Shown here piece by piece: positions 24,931 to 33,296 of a stretch of 64,000 nt of DNA. The notes under the pieces were generated by a model. The model had not been told where the DNA came from. It did not search any database and worked only from the letters and a program-made list of their open reading frames with translations. The first letter of the stretch is position 1. Each line of letters starts with the position of its first letter. This DNA comes from Lysobacter_I brunescens (GTDB lineage: Bacteria > Pseudomonadota > Gammaproteobacteria > Xanthomonadales > Xanthomonadaceae), in the NCBI RefSeq assembly GCF_042677005.1, contig NZ_JBHTIF010000007.1, positions 4,808 to 68,807 on the forward strand, read 5' to 3'. Both the position numbers and the translations under genes were made by a program.

Positions 24931-26108
24931 GGCGGCGTCGATTCCGGGTCGAGCAGGTTGGTGTTGGTGTCGTTGCGGATCGCGTTCGCGACCTGCACGT
25001 CGAGTTCGTGGTTCACCGAGGTGTCGACGCCGTTGTGCGCGGGCTCGATGGTCGCGTCCAGCGCATCCGCATCGCGGTTGCGCGTGGCGACGATGTGGTA
25101 GGTGGTGCGCGGGCTTTCGATGTCCGCGCGCTGGTAGGCGGCCTTGACCTGGCGGATCGCTTCGCTGCGCACCTTGCCCAGGTCCGCTGCGCGCTGGTCG
25201 ACCCAGCCGAAGAACTTCAGCTGGATGCCGTTCGCGCCGAACTCGACCACGGTCCAGGCGGGCGCCGGGTCCTCGAGGACGCCTTCGATCTTCGAGAGCG
25301 CTTCGATCGCGAGCGTCTGCGCCTCGCGGATCGACTGGCTGCCGTCGATCAGCATCGTGAAATCGAAGCGGCGATTCGGGTTCTTGCTGTAGTTCAGCAC
25401 CACCGACTTGAAGACCAGGCTGTTCGGCAGCTGCAGGTGGTTGCCGTCCATGGTCATCAGCACGGTCGCGCGCGAATTGACCGCGATGACCTTGCCTTCG
25501 CGGTTCTCGATCATCACGTGGTCGCCCGGCTCGAACGGACGGCGCACGCTGAGCAGGATGCCGGCGATGTAGTTCTCGGCGATGTCGCGGAACGCGAAGC
25601 CCAGGACCAGGCCGACCACGCCGGCGGAACCGAGGACCGCGCCGACCACCGTGGTCAGCCCGACCACGTCCAGCGCGATCAGGATGCCGACCAGCATGAT
25701 CGCGGTGCGCACGACCATGCGCACCAGGCCGCTCATGTACGGGTTCTGCGAGCGGATGCGCAGCAAGTGCAGGCGGTTGCCGACGAAACGCGACAGCCAG
25801 TGGGTCAGCAGGATGACCAGCGCGCCCAGCACGAGCAGCGGCAGTTTCTGGAACAGCCGCGCCAGTGCGAGGTTGGCGGTGTCGACCAGGGTTTCGACGC
25901 AGTCGCCGAGGTGGCGCACGTCGCAGCGCAGGGCCGCCGCTGCCGGTTGCGGCGCGGCCGCCGGCTTGGTCGACGCGACCTTGCCGGTCAGCAGCTGCGT
26001 CCAGGCATCGCCCGAGGCGTTGGCCATTGGCACGGCGATGGCGAACAGCAGCAGCGCGAACAGCGCGACGAAGCCGAGACGACGGAACGGGAACGCGAAG
26101 CGATGCAT
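24927..26108 (-). CDS. MscS-family mechanosensitive channel
   Basis: A 393-residue small-conductance mechanosensitive channel. After an N-terminal signal-like segment and a periplasmic loop with two cysteines come transmembrane helices (LPLLVLGALVILLTHWLSRF, TAIMLVGILIALDVVGLTTV). The pore-lining TM3 has the MscS pattern GSAGVVGLVLGFAFRDIAEN, followed by the beta domain FEPGDHVMIENREGKVIAVN, then SRATVLMTMDG and LPNSLV. The fold matches E. coli MscS with a longer N-terminus. It releases solutes on hypo-osmotic shock. The start is 3 nt after the DUF456 stop. Confidence 0.92.
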   Translation of the reverse strand: MHRFAFPFRRLGFVALFALLLFAIAVPMANASGDAWTQLLTGKVASTKPAAAPQPAAAALRCDVRHLGDCVETLVDTANLALARLFQKLPLLVLGALVILLTHWLSRFVGNRLHLLRIRSQNPYMSGLVRMVVRTAIMLVGILIALDVVGLTTVVGAVLGSAGVVGLVLGFAFRDIAENYIAGILLSVRRPFEPGDHVMIENREGKVIAVNSRATVLMTMDGNHLQLPNSLVFKSVVLNYSKNPNRRFDFTMLIDGSQSIREAQTLAIEALSKIEGVLEDPAPAWTVVEFGANGIQLKFFGWVDQRAADLGKVRSEAIRQVKAAYQRADIESPRTTYHIVATRNRDADALDATIEPAHNGVDTSVNHELDVQVANAIRNDTNTNLLDPESTPP

Positions 26109-26111
26109 CGA

Positions 26112-26612
26112 TCAGAAATACCAGGCAAGGACGAACAGGGCCAGCATGGCGAAGGCCAGCGCCATCTTCAACGCCACGCCGAGCACGATGCCCATCCACG
26201 TCGCCACGCCGACCTTCGTCGCCTGGCCGAAGCCGTCGCGGTCAAGGCGGCGCAGGTGGATCAGTTCACCGGCCAGGGCGCCGATGAAGGGGCCGACGAA
26301 CAGGCCGATGGGCATGAAGAACAGGCCACCCAGCGTGCCGAGCACGGCGCCGACGATCGCCTTGCGGCTGGCGCCGACCCGCTTGGCGCCGATCGCGGTG
26401 CTGAAGATGTCGATGGCGAACGAGAACAGCGTCATCACGCCCAGGGCGACGAGGGTCCAGACGCCGATGGCCTCGAATCCGTTGTTCCAGGCTGCGATCA
26501 GCATGCCGGCGTAGACCAGCGGCAGGCCGGGCAGGGCGGGCAGCACGATGCCGAGCAGGCCGACGACGATCAGGACGCCGGCGAGGACGTACCACAGTGT
26601 CGAAAGATCCAT
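26112..26612 (-). CDS. DUF456 family membrane protein
   Basis: A 166-residue protein with four or five transmembrane segments and many glycines. The typical DUF456 pattern is LLGIVLPALPGLPLVYAGML, AKRVGASRKAIVGAVLGTLG and FFMPIGLFVGPFIGALAGEL. The Gly-rich segments resemble helix-packing repeats. Function is unknown. It heads a three-gene unit with mscS and the secreted protein at 24403. The start ATG 26612 gives MDLSTLWYVLAGVLI. Confidence 0.88.
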   Translation of the reverse strand: MDLSTLWYVLAGVLIVVGLLGIVLPALPGLPLVYAGMLIAAWNNGFEAIGVWTLVALGVMTLFSFAIDIFSTAIGAKRVGASRKAIVGAVLGTLGGLFFMPIGLFVGPFIGALAGELIHLRRLDRDGFGQATKVGVATWMGIVLGVALKMALAFAMLALFVLAWYF

Positions 26613-26750
26613 GGAACGCGTGATCCGTTGCTGTGAGAGACGGCGCGGATCATGGCACGGCCTGCCTGAGCCCCGCATGTGCGTTGAGGCAGGGCTTGAA
26701 AAGCCGTCGACCGGGACCATGCCCGCCCGCGCTTCGGGCATGCCGCCCCC

Positions 26751-26782
26751 GGAACGACGACGGCCCGCCGGAGCGGGCCGTC
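26751..26782 (-). terminator. Stem-loop after M35 peptidase 1
   Basis: Arms GACGGCCCGC/GCGGGCCGTC with a 4-nt loop, downstream of the first M35 gene and with only a weak T stretch. About 36 bp around it are identical to the hairpin region after the second M35 gene. Confidence 0.7.
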
Positions 26783-26817
26783 GCGATCGCCCGGTGCCGG
26801 GCTCGGGTCATGCGGAT

Positions 26818-27912
26818 TCAGTTCTGGAACGGCGTGTTTTCCGCGAAATACTCGTGGTTGTCGGCGTTGTCCACGGCATTGGTCGGATTGGTGTTGGCGA
26901 GGTTCTTCGCCGCCGTATGACCATAGGCGTGGTCGTCGGTGTCGGCGACCACGGTGAAGTGGCTCATCTCGTGGATCAACGTGCCGGCCTTCGAGTCGGT
27001 ACCGATGAGCGGCGCGCTCCAGAACGCGTTGCAGACCCAGATCTGGTAGGGCTGGTTCTTGTAGACGTAGGCGAAATAGCCTTCGTTGCAGCCGCAGTTG
27101 ATGGTGACCTGGCCGCCGGTCTGGTCGAGCGCATTGTCGATGTTCACGAAGTGCTGCTTGGCATCGCCATAGCGGGTGGCCGAATAGGCACCGAACCAGG
27201 TCGTGTAGCGCGCGCCGGTGGCGCCGCCGTTGAGATAGCCCTTCGAATTCTCGGAATAGCTGCGTGCCGAGAGCACGGCCTGGTTGATCTGGCTGATCTG
27301 CGAGCTGCTGCAGCTGACGGTGCTGATGCCCACCACGTCCGACAGCGTCGGATTGGCTGGCAGGACCGGCTTCACCCGGCTGCCGGCGGCGATGGCGCGG
27401 TCCAGCGAAATGCGGATCGGCGCGGCCTGCGCGACCAGAGGTGCGCCGTTGCCGGCGCGCAGCTGCGGCCCGCCGGACAGCGAGGCGTACTGCAGCGAAG
27501 TCGCGTAGGTGACGGTGTACAGGCCGGGCTTCGAAAGGTCGTACATCTTGCCCAGCTCGACCACGCTGCGCTGCGAATGGCCCGGGCGCAGCACGGTGAA
27601 GTCGGAAACCGTCGGCGTCGTGCGCTTGATCATGCGGCCGTGGAAGCGGACTTCCTCGCCCTCGCGGCTGATCCGGAACAGGTTGGAATCGAAGGCGGCC
27701 GACGGCAATTGCCACTTCGGGATGCGCAGGGTCTTGCGGCTGGTGTTGGTCACCACGACCTCCACCCGGTCCTGGCCCAGGGCCTGGACGCTCACGCGTA
27801 CCGGGTTGGCGGCCAGCCGCGGCGGCGCGGCGGTGACCGAAGCGAGGGTGCCTGCGGCGACGACGGCGATGGCGAGGCTGCCGCCGAGGAGGGATTTGGA
27901 CGAAAAGCGCAT
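26818..27912 (-). CDS. Secreted M35 (peptidyl-Lys type) metalloendopeptidase, paralog 1
   Basis: A 364-residue secreted protease. A signal peptide (SLLGGSLAIAVVAAGTLASV) is followed by a propeptide-like beta region (VEVVVTNTSRKTLRIPKWQL) and a catalytic domain with CGCNEGYFAYVY, WVCNAFW, LIHEMSHF (HExxH at 314-318) and TDDHAYG, the aspzincin third-ligand block. M35 enzymes of this group cleave before lysine. It probably degrades extracellular protein. Paralog 2 lies 168 bp upstream. A cluster of cysteines suggests disulfides in the mature enzyme. Confidence 0.92.
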   Translation of the reverse strand: MRFSSKSLLGGSLAIAVVAAGTLASVTAAPPRLAANPVRVSVQALGQDRVEVVVTNTSRKTLRIPKWQLPSAAFDSNLFRISREGEEVRFHGRMIKRTTPTVSDFTVLRPGHSQRSVVELGKMYDLSKPGLYTVTYATSLQYASLSGGPQLRAGNGAPLVAQAAPIRISLDRAIAAGSRVKPVLPANPTLSDVVGISTVSCSSSQISQINQAVLSARSYSENSKGYLNGGATGARYTTWFGAYSATRYGDAKQHFVNIDNALDQTGGQVTINCGCNEGYFAYVYKNQPYQIWVCNAFWSAPLIGTDSKAGTLIHEMSHFTVVADTDDHAYGHTAAKNLANTNPTNAVDNADNHEYFAENTPFQN

Positions 27913-28035
27913 GTGCGGATCCGGAGTGCGCGCCAGGTCGGCGTCGATCCAGATGATAAGCGCGACCGGGGGCGTACGCCTATGCCTGCCCTGTGACTGC
28001 GGGGACAGGCGTATCGGGAAGGCTGCCCCGGAACG

Positions 28036-28063
28036 ACGACGGCCCGCCGGAGCGGGCCGTCGT
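28036..28063 (-). terminator. Stem-loop after M35 peptidase 2
   Basis: Arms ACGACGGCCCGC/GCGGGCCGTCGT with a 4-nt loop, 17 bp after the stop. The sequence from CCCCGGAACGACGACGG through the hairpin is the same as after paralog 1. Confidence 0.75.
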
Positions 28064-28080
28064 GGTCGGCTTGTACGCGA

Positions 28081-29181
28081 TCAGTTCTGCGACGGGGTGT
28101 TTTCCGCGAAGTACTCGTGGTTGTCGGCGTTGTCCAGGGCGCGGGCCGGATCGGTCAGCGCCAGGTTCTTCGCCGCGGACTGGCCATAAGCGTGGTCGTC
28201 GGTCCCGGCCACCACGTTGAAATGGCTCATCTCGTGGATCAGCGTGCCTGCGCGCGAATCGGTACCAGTGTTGTTCGCGCTCCAGAACGCCTTGCAGACG
28301 AAGATCTCGTACGGGCGGGTCGGATACACGTAGGCGTAGTAGTTCTGGTTGCAGCCGCAGTTGATCGTGATCTGGCCGCCGCTCTGGTCCATCGCGGTAT
28401 CGATGTTCGCGAAGTGCTGCTTCGCGGTGGAATAGCGCGACGAGGTGTAGGCGCCGAACCAGGTGGTGTAGCGCGGGCCGGCCGTGCCGGCGGTGAGGTA
28501 ACCCTTGGCGTTCTCGGAATAGTTGCGCGCGGCGGTGACCGCGTTGCCGGCGCCGCTGATCTGGGTGCTGCTGCAGCCCTTGTAGGTCACGCCGCCCACC
28601 ACGCTGCCGCCGGCGCTCGGCTTGGCGCGATTGATCGCCTGCGCGCCCGCGATCTTCGCCGACGAACCGTCCACCCACAGGCGGATCGGTGCGCCCTGCG
28701 CGACCATCGCCCGGCCGTTGGCATGACGCAGCTGCTTGCCGTCGGACATCGAGGCCCACTGCAGCGGCGCCGCGAAAGTCACGGTGTAGTCGCCGGTCTG
28801 CGACAGGTCGTACATCGCGCCGAGATCGACGACGGCGCGATGGCTGCGGCCCGGCCGCAGGATCGTGTAGTCGGTCGCGCTCGGTACGCCGCGCTTGATC
28901 ATCCGGCCTTCGAAGCGCAGCGCCTCGCCATCGCGGCTCACCGCGAACAGGTTCGATTCCGCAGCGGCCGACGGCAGCTGCCAGTTCGGGATGCGCGCGG
29001 TCTTGCGGCTGGTGTTGGTGACGGTGACCTCGACCTGGCCGCCGCCTAGCGCCATCACGCTGACGCGCAGCGGGTTGTTGCGCTCGAAGCGCGATGCCGC
29101 GTCCGTCGATGCGAACACGCTGGAAACGGCGGCGGCGAGCACGGTGGTCGCGCCGATGGTGGTGAGTACGTTGAACTTCAT
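28081..29181 (-). CDS. Secreted M35 (peptidyl-Lys type) metalloendopeptidase, paralog 2
   Basis: A 366-residue paralog of the neighbouring protease, with signal peptide (VLTTIGATTVLAAAVSSVFA), pro-region and the catalytic motifs LIHEMSHF (HExxH at 316-320) and GTDDHAYG, matching the M35 GTxDxxYG consensus. The C-terminal 51 residues align without gaps with paralog 1, ending DNADNHEYFAENTP. Both enzymes look active. A separate terminator and spacing of 168 bp between the genes suggest each has its own transcript. Confidence 0.92.
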   Translation of the reverse strand: MKFNVLTTIGATTVLAAAVSSVFASTDAASRFERNNPLRVSVMALGGGQVEVTVTNTSRKTARIPNWQLPSAAAESNLFAVSRDGEALRFEGRMIKRGVPSATDYTILRPGRSHRAVVDLGAMYDLSQTGDYTVTFAAPLQWASMSDGKQLRHANGRAMVAQGAPIRLWVDGSSAKIAGAQAINRAKPSAGGSVVGGVTYKGCSSTQISGAGNAVTAARNYSENAKGYLTAGTAGPRYTTWFGAYTSSRYSTAKQHFANIDTAMDQSGGQITINCGCNQNYYAYVYPTRPYEIFVCKAFWSANNTGTDSRAGTLIHEMSHFNVVAGTDDHAYGQSAAKNLALTDPARALDNADNHEYFAENTPSQN

Positions 29182-29301
29182 CCAGTTGCCCCCGGAAAGT
29201 TGAAGTGATCGGAACGTCCGCCATCTGCGGACGGCCGATCATGGGCGCCGGATGCCGATCGCGCACGCTGCGATGCAGCAGTCGCGATCGTTCGGAAGGC
29301 T

Positions 29302-29334
29302 GAAAATGCAATGGCCCCGCGATGCGGGGCCATT
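29302..29334 (-). terminator. Rho-independent terminator of the cytochrome gene
   Basis: An 11-bp perfect stem AATGGCCCCGC/GCGGGGCCATT with a 3-nt loop, followed leftward by GCATTTTC. It lies 80 bp after the cytochrome-like gene. Confidence 0.85.
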
Positions 29335-29415
29335 GATCGATGCGTATCCGTGCTGGATGTATACGTTATGTCGTGTCGCGTTATCTTGTATCGCTGCGAG
29401 CGACTCGAACGTCGC

Positions 29416-29856
29416 TCACTTGAAATCCTGGTGGCAGCCCTTGCAGCTCTCGCCGATCTTCGCGGTCACCGCGTTCACGCCTTCGCAGTTGAGCGGCGGA
29501 GAACTCAGCGCGGCGTCGAGCGTGGCGCGCATGCCGCTGGCCTGCTTGACGAAGCGCTCGTCGTCGGCGAGATCCGGGAACGCGCGTTCCAGGTCGTCTG
29601 CCATCGTGCGCAGCGCCTTGAGGTGCGGGATGACGTCGGTGGCGTTGCAGCGGTTCTGCGCGGCCTTGCCGCCGAGCTGCTTCATGTGCCACTCCTGCAC
29701 GTACATCACGCTCTCGTGGAAGTGATCCTTCCGGGCATTGAGCGCGTTGAGCACCATCACGGTGGCGATCGCGCCGACCACGATGCCGATCAGCAGCATG
29801 AAGAAATAGCGCTTGAAGGCGGAAGGCGCGGTGGTGGTTTCCGGGGTGGTCGACAT
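29416..29856 (-). CDS. Membrane-anchored cytochrome c'-like protein
   Basis: A 146-residue protein with a single N-terminal transmembrane anchor (YFFMLLIGIVVGAIATVMVL) and a helical periplasmic domain ending in SCKGCHQDFK, a haem-c CXXCH site at the extreme C-terminus as in cytochrome c' four-helix proteins. It would be matured by the Ccm system encoded at 44883-52039. Redox partner is unknown. AAAGGAG 8 nt upstream supports ATG 29856. It is transcribed divergently from tcdA. Confidence 0.78.
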   Translation of the reverse strand: MSTTPETTTAPSAFKRYFFMLLIGIVVGAIATVMVLNALNARKDHFHESVMYVQEWHMKQLGGKAAQNRCNATDVIPHLKALRTMADDLERAFPDLADDERFVKQASGMRATLDAALSSPPLNCEGVNAVTAKIGESCKGCHQDFK

Positions 29857-29932
29857 GCCTGAGGCTCCTTTCTGGATGGCGGAAAACATACCATGCCCGG
29901 CGGACAGGACCGGTCCGCGCCGTTCGACGCGG

Positions 29933-29938
29933 TAAAAT
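29933..29938 (+). promoter_or_regulatory. -10 box positioned for a leaderless tcdA transcript
   Basis: TAAAAT ends 7 nt before the tcdA ATG, placing the expected transcription start at the A of the ATG. There is no Shine-Dalgarno motif between them. Confidence 0.5.
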
Positions 29939-29945
29939 CCCCGGC

Positions 29946-30761
29946 ATGACGACCCCAGCCCTCGACGACACCTGGACCGAACGCTTCGCCGGCATCGACC
30001 GGCTCTACGGCGCCGGCGCACTGGCGCGCTTCTCGCGCTGCCATGTCGCCGTCGTCGGCCTCGGTGGCGTCGGTTCCTGGGTGGTCGAGGCGCTGGCGCG
30101 CAGCGGGGTGGGGCGGTTGACCCTGGTCGATGCGGACGACCTCTGCGTGTCCAACACCAATCGGCAGCTGCCCGCGCTCGCCGGCCAGTACGGGCGCGGC
30201 AAGGCGCAGGCGATGGCCGAGCGCTGCCGCGCGATCAACCCGGCGATGCAGGTCGACGAGATCGCCAGCTTCCTCACGCCATCCAACCTCGAAGAGATCC
30301 TCGGGCGCGGCTACGACCTGGTCATCGATGCCTGCGACAGTTTCCGCACCAAGGTCGAGGCGATCGCCTGGTGCCGGCGCCGCAAGCTGCCGATCCTCAC
30401 CGTCGGCGCGGCCGGCGGCAGGCTCGATCCCACCCTCGTCCGCGTGCGCGATCTCTCGCGCACCGAGCACGACGCCATGCTCGCGCTGATCCGCAAGAAG
30501 CTGCGCGCCGAATTCAATTTCCCGAAGAACCACCAGCGCTATTTCGGCGTGCCCGCGATCTATTCGCTTGAGAACGTGCAGTACCCGCAGGCCGACGGTA
30601 CGGTCTGCGGCCTGCGCCCGAAGCTTGGTGCGGACGCCGCGCTCAAGCTCGACTGCGGCGTCGGCCTCGGCGCCGCGACCCACATCACCGGTGCCTTCGC
30701 CTTCGCGGCTGCCGGCAAGGCGCTGGAGATGCTGCTGAAACCGAAGAAACCGGACGCCTGA
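29946..30761 (+). CDS. tcdA: tRNA threonylcarbamoyladenosine dehydratase
   Basis: A 271-residue E1-like ATP-dependent enzyme that cyclises t6A37 of tRNA to ct6A. Motifs are the nucleotide-binding VAVVGLGGVGSWVVEALARS, the Mg/ATP block LVDADDLCVSNTNRQLPAL, DLVIDACDSFRTKVEAIAWC and LTVGAAGGRLDPT. Length and motif order match TcdA/CsdL. The gene stands alone, divergent from the cytochrome gene, and probably has a leaderless mRNA. Confidence 0.93.
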   Translation: MTTPALDDTWTERFAGIDRLYGAGALARFSRCHVAVVGLGGVGSWVVEALARSGVGRLTLVDADDLCVSNTNRQLPALAGQYGRGKAQAMAERCRAINPAMQVDEIASFLTPSNLEEILGRGYDLVIDACDSFRTKVEAIAWCRRRKLPILTVGAAGGRLDPTLVRVRDLSRTEHDAMLALIRKKLRAEFNFPKNHQRYFGVPAIYSLENVQYPQADGTVCGLRPKLGADAALKLDCGVGLGAATHITGAFAFAAAGKALEMLLKPKKPDA

Positions 30762-30872
30762 CCGGGCCGTCCGGTCGGACGCATCGCTCGCAACGGTCCA
30801 TCCCAGTCGTGCGGCTGGGATGGCGGAGGGCGGCCCCGCATCTTGCGGCAGTCCCATTCCGAGGAGCGTCCC

Positions 30873-31748
30873 ATGTCCCATCCCGCCACCGCGCCTGCAG
30901 CCCGCGTCATCCGCACTGTCCAGGGCATGCCCACGTCCGATGGCGCCGGCGTGAAGCTGCGTCGCGTGATCGGCACGCCGCAGCTGCCGGACCTCGACCC
31001 GTTCCTGATGCTGGACGAGTTCGGCACCGACCGCGCCGAGGACTACATCGCCGGCTTCCCGGAGCATCCGCATCGCGGGTTCGAGACCGTCACCTACATG
31101 CTCGACGGCCGCATGCGCCATCGCGACAACCGCGGCAACGAAGGCCTGCTTGTGCCGGGTGCGGTGCAGTGGATGACCGCCGGGCGCGGCGTGGTGCATT
31201 CGGAAATGCCCGAGCAGCAGGAGGGCCGCATGCGCGGTTTCCAGCTGTGGGTGAACCTGCCGGCGCGGCTGAAGATGAGCGAGCCCGCCTACCAGGAATT
31301 CGCGCCCGACCGCATCCCGGTGGCGCATCCGGCCGAGGGCGTCTCGATCAAGGTGATCGCCGGCCGTGTCGCCGATGCCGGGGGCGGCGATGTCGTCGGC
31401 CCGATCGTGCAGCCGGCCACGGATCCGCTGTACCTGGACATCGACCTCGCGCCCGGCCGGACTTGGTCGACGGCGCTGCCGGAAGGTCACAACGCCTTCG
31501 TCTTCGTCTTCGAGGGCGCGCTGTCGGTGGGCGAGGGCGCTGAAGCGCGACCGCTGGCGCTGCACACCCTCGGGGTGCTCGGTGGCGGCGAGCGGCTGAC
31601 GCTGACGGCGGGCGCTTCGGGTGCCCGCGCGATCCTGGTCGGCGGCAGGCCGCTGCGCGAACCGGTCGCCAAATACGGGCCGTTCGTGATGAACACCAAG
31701 GAGGAACTGATGCAGGCGTTCGTGGACTACCAGGAAGGCCGGTTCTGA
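30873..31748 (+). CDS. Pirin family protein (paralog 2)
   Basis: A 291-residue bicupin. Diagnostic pirin blocks are FLMLDEFGTD, FPEHPHRGFETVTYMLDGRM, the MRHRDNRGN loop and QWMTAGRGVVHSEMP, carrying the metal-binding His residues. It contains the C-terminal pirin half (VLGGGERLTL, AILVGGRPLREPVAKYGPFV). It is closer to canonical bacterial pirins (YhhW/YhaK) than the 8501 paralog. The start at ATG 30873 follows a GAGGAG ribosome-binding site. Function is uncertain. Confidence 0.92.
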   Translation: MSHPATAPAARVIRTVQGMPTSDGAGVKLRRVIGTPQLPDLDPFLMLDEFGTDRAEDYIAGFPEHPHRGFETVTYMLDGRMRHRDNRGNEGLLVPGAVQWMTAGRGVVHSEMPEQQEGRMRGFQLWVNLPARLKMSEPAYQEFAPDRIPVAHPAEGVSIKVIAGRVADAGGGDVVGPIVQPATDPLYLDIDLAPGRTWSTALPEGHNAFVFVFEGALSVGEGAEARPLALHTLGVLGGGERLTLTAGASGARAILVGGRPLREPVAKYGPFVMNTKEELMQAFVDYQEGRF

Positions 31749-31764
31749 GCGCCGCTTTCTGAAA

Positions 31765-31794
31765 CGACGACGGCGCCACAGGGCGCCGTCGTCG
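31765..31794. terminator. Bidirectional stem-loop between convergent genes
   Basis: A perfect 13-bp stem CGACGACGGCGCC/GGCGCCGTCGTCG with a 4-nt loop lies between the pirin and the gene at 31828, serving both strands. Confidence 0.75.
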
Positions 31795-31827
31795 GGAAGT
31801 ACCGGATCGGTGTAGGGAGCGACGGGA

Positions 31828-32286
31828 TCAGTTCCCCGCCAGCGCCGGATTGAACTGCAGGCCCTGCACCATGTCCTTGTAGCGGCCGAGGTTTTCGGCG
31901 TTGTCGGTCCGGATGAACACGTGCGCGACGTTGTTCGGTGCGACCTTCACCAGGGTCTCGCGGATCAGCTCGTTCGGCCGGGCGGCGATCTCGCTGCGGT
32001 ACCAGTAGGTTTTCTGCCCGTCGATGACGCTTTCGCCGTCGCGCAGGGCGCTGTTCGGTTTGAAGGGCGAGCTGCGGCCGATGGTCACGGCGAACGCTTC
32101 CTTGCCGTCGTCGCTGCGCATCGCGCGGCACAGCAGCATGTCGGGGGTTCGGAGGACCTGCCAGGAGAGGCTGTCCGCGGCCTCTTTCGGCAGATTCGGA
32201 CACTCAGGGGCAGCATTCTGCGCATTCGCGCCACAGGCCCAGAACGCTGCGACCAACGACAAACACAAGGAAAACTTGGTTTTCAT
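31828..32286 (-). CDS. Secreted hypothetical protein, paralog of 33297-33776
   Basis: A 152-residue periplasmic protein with signal peptide (MKTKFSLCLSLVAAFWACGANAQ). The mature part shares a distinctive pattern with the gene beyond aqpZ: ECPNLP, LSWQVLRTPDMLLCRAM, EAFAVTIGRSSPFKPN, YWYRSEIAARPNELIRETLV and VAHVFIRTDNAENLGRYKD. Two conserved cysteines may form a disulfide. I do not recognise the family. ATG 32286 is preferred over the upstream GTG 32298 because GAGG lies 6-7 nt upstream. The gene is downstream of aqpZ on the same strand. Confidence 0.75.
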   Translation of the reverse strand: MKTKFSLCLSLVAAFWACGANAQNAAPECPNLPKEAADSLSWQVLRTPDMLLCRAMRSDDGKEAFAVTIGRSSPFKPNSALRDGESVIDGQKTYWYRSEIAARPNELIRETLVKVAPNNVAHVFIRTDNAENLGRYKDMVQGLQFNPALAGN

Positions 32287-32441
32287 GGCGACCCTCACTG
32301 AACTTACGGGGGAGATGCCGGCCGATGTCGTGCCGGCTTACCATAAGTCCAAGCAGATTGCATGCCAATTTTTCGGACTGGATCGTTGCATCTGCAACGG
32401 TTTCCGAGCTGCTGCTTCCATGTTGAGACCGGATGGCACGA

Positions 32442-32463
32442 CGCCGCACCTTTCGGTGCGGCG
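32442..32463 (-). terminator. Stem-loop after aqpZ
   Basis: 9-bp arms CGCCGCACC/GGTGCGGCG with a 4-nt loop, 27 bp after the aqpZ stop; no T tract. Confidence 0.6.
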
Positions 32464-32490
32464 CCTGAAGGTCAGGGGATCGCTTTCGGC

Positions 32491-33207
32491 TCAGTCGCCG
32501 TCGTTGCCCAGCCAGCGGTACAGGTAGCCGCCGATCAGTCCGCCGAGGATCGGGGCCAGCCAGAACAGCCACAGCTGCTGCAGCGCGCCGCCGCCGACGA
32601 AGACCGCGACGCCGGTGGAGCGGGCCGGGTTCACCGAGGTGTTCGTCACCGGGATGCTGATCAGATGGATGAGGGTGAGCGCCAGGCCGATGGCGATCGG
32701 CGCGAAGCCCGCCGGTGCGCGCTTGTGGGTGGCGCCGAGGATGACGATCAGGAAGAACGCGGTCAGCACGACCTCGCAGAGGAATGCCGCCGCTGCCGCA
32801 TAGCCGCCCGGGGACAGCGCGTCGTAGCCGTTGGTGGCGAATGCGCCGGGCGACGCGGAGTCGATGACGAAATCCGGCTGCCCGCTGGCGATCTGGAACA
32901 GGACGAAGCCGGCCGCGATGGCGCCCGCCACCTGCGCCCCGATGTAGGCCGGCAGGTCCTTCGCCGCGAAACGGCCGCCGGCCCACAGCCCGAAGCTCAC
33001 CGCAGGATTGAAGTGCCCGCCGGAGATGTGTCCCAATGCATAGGCGCCGGTCAGCACGGTCAGGCCGAAGGCCAGCGACACGCCGAGCAGGCCGATGCCC
33101 AGGGGATTGCCGTCTCCACCGAAGTTCGCGGCCAGCACCGCGCTGCCGCAACCGCCGAACACAAGCCAGAACGTGCCGAGGAACTCGGCGCTCAATCGCT
33201 TCAGCAT
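32491..33207 (-). CDS. aqpZ: Aquaporin Z (water channel)
   Basis: A 238-residue MIP-family channel with six transmembrane helices and both NPA boxes: GHISGGHFNPAVSFGLW and VTNTSVNPARSTGVAVF. The residue after the second box is Arg (NPAR), the selectivity-filter arginine. The N-terminus MLKRLSAEFLGTFWLVFGGC is typical of AqpZ. It conducts water across the inner membrane. The start at ATG 33207 has CAGGAGG upstream. Two paralogous secreted genes flank it. Confidence 0.95.
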   Translation of the reverse strand: MLKRLSAEFLGTFWLVFGGCGSAVLAANFGGDGNPLGIGLLGVSLAFGLTVLTGAYALGHISGGHFNPAVSFGLWAGGRFAAKDLPAYIGAQVAGAIAAGFVLFQIASGQPDFVIDSASPGAFATNGYDALSPGGYAAAAAFLCEVVLTAFFLIVILGATHKRAPAGFAPIAIGLALTLIHLISIPVTNTSVNPARSTGVAVFVGGGALQQLWLFWLAPILGGLIGGYLYRWLGNDGD

Positions 33208-33296
33208 GTCGATCCTCCTGTCGGGTGGTGCAAGACCGCCCGGGATGGGCGGCGAATTGCGGTGCGGATCGCCTGCCGGTGCCGGCGCCGGATCGG

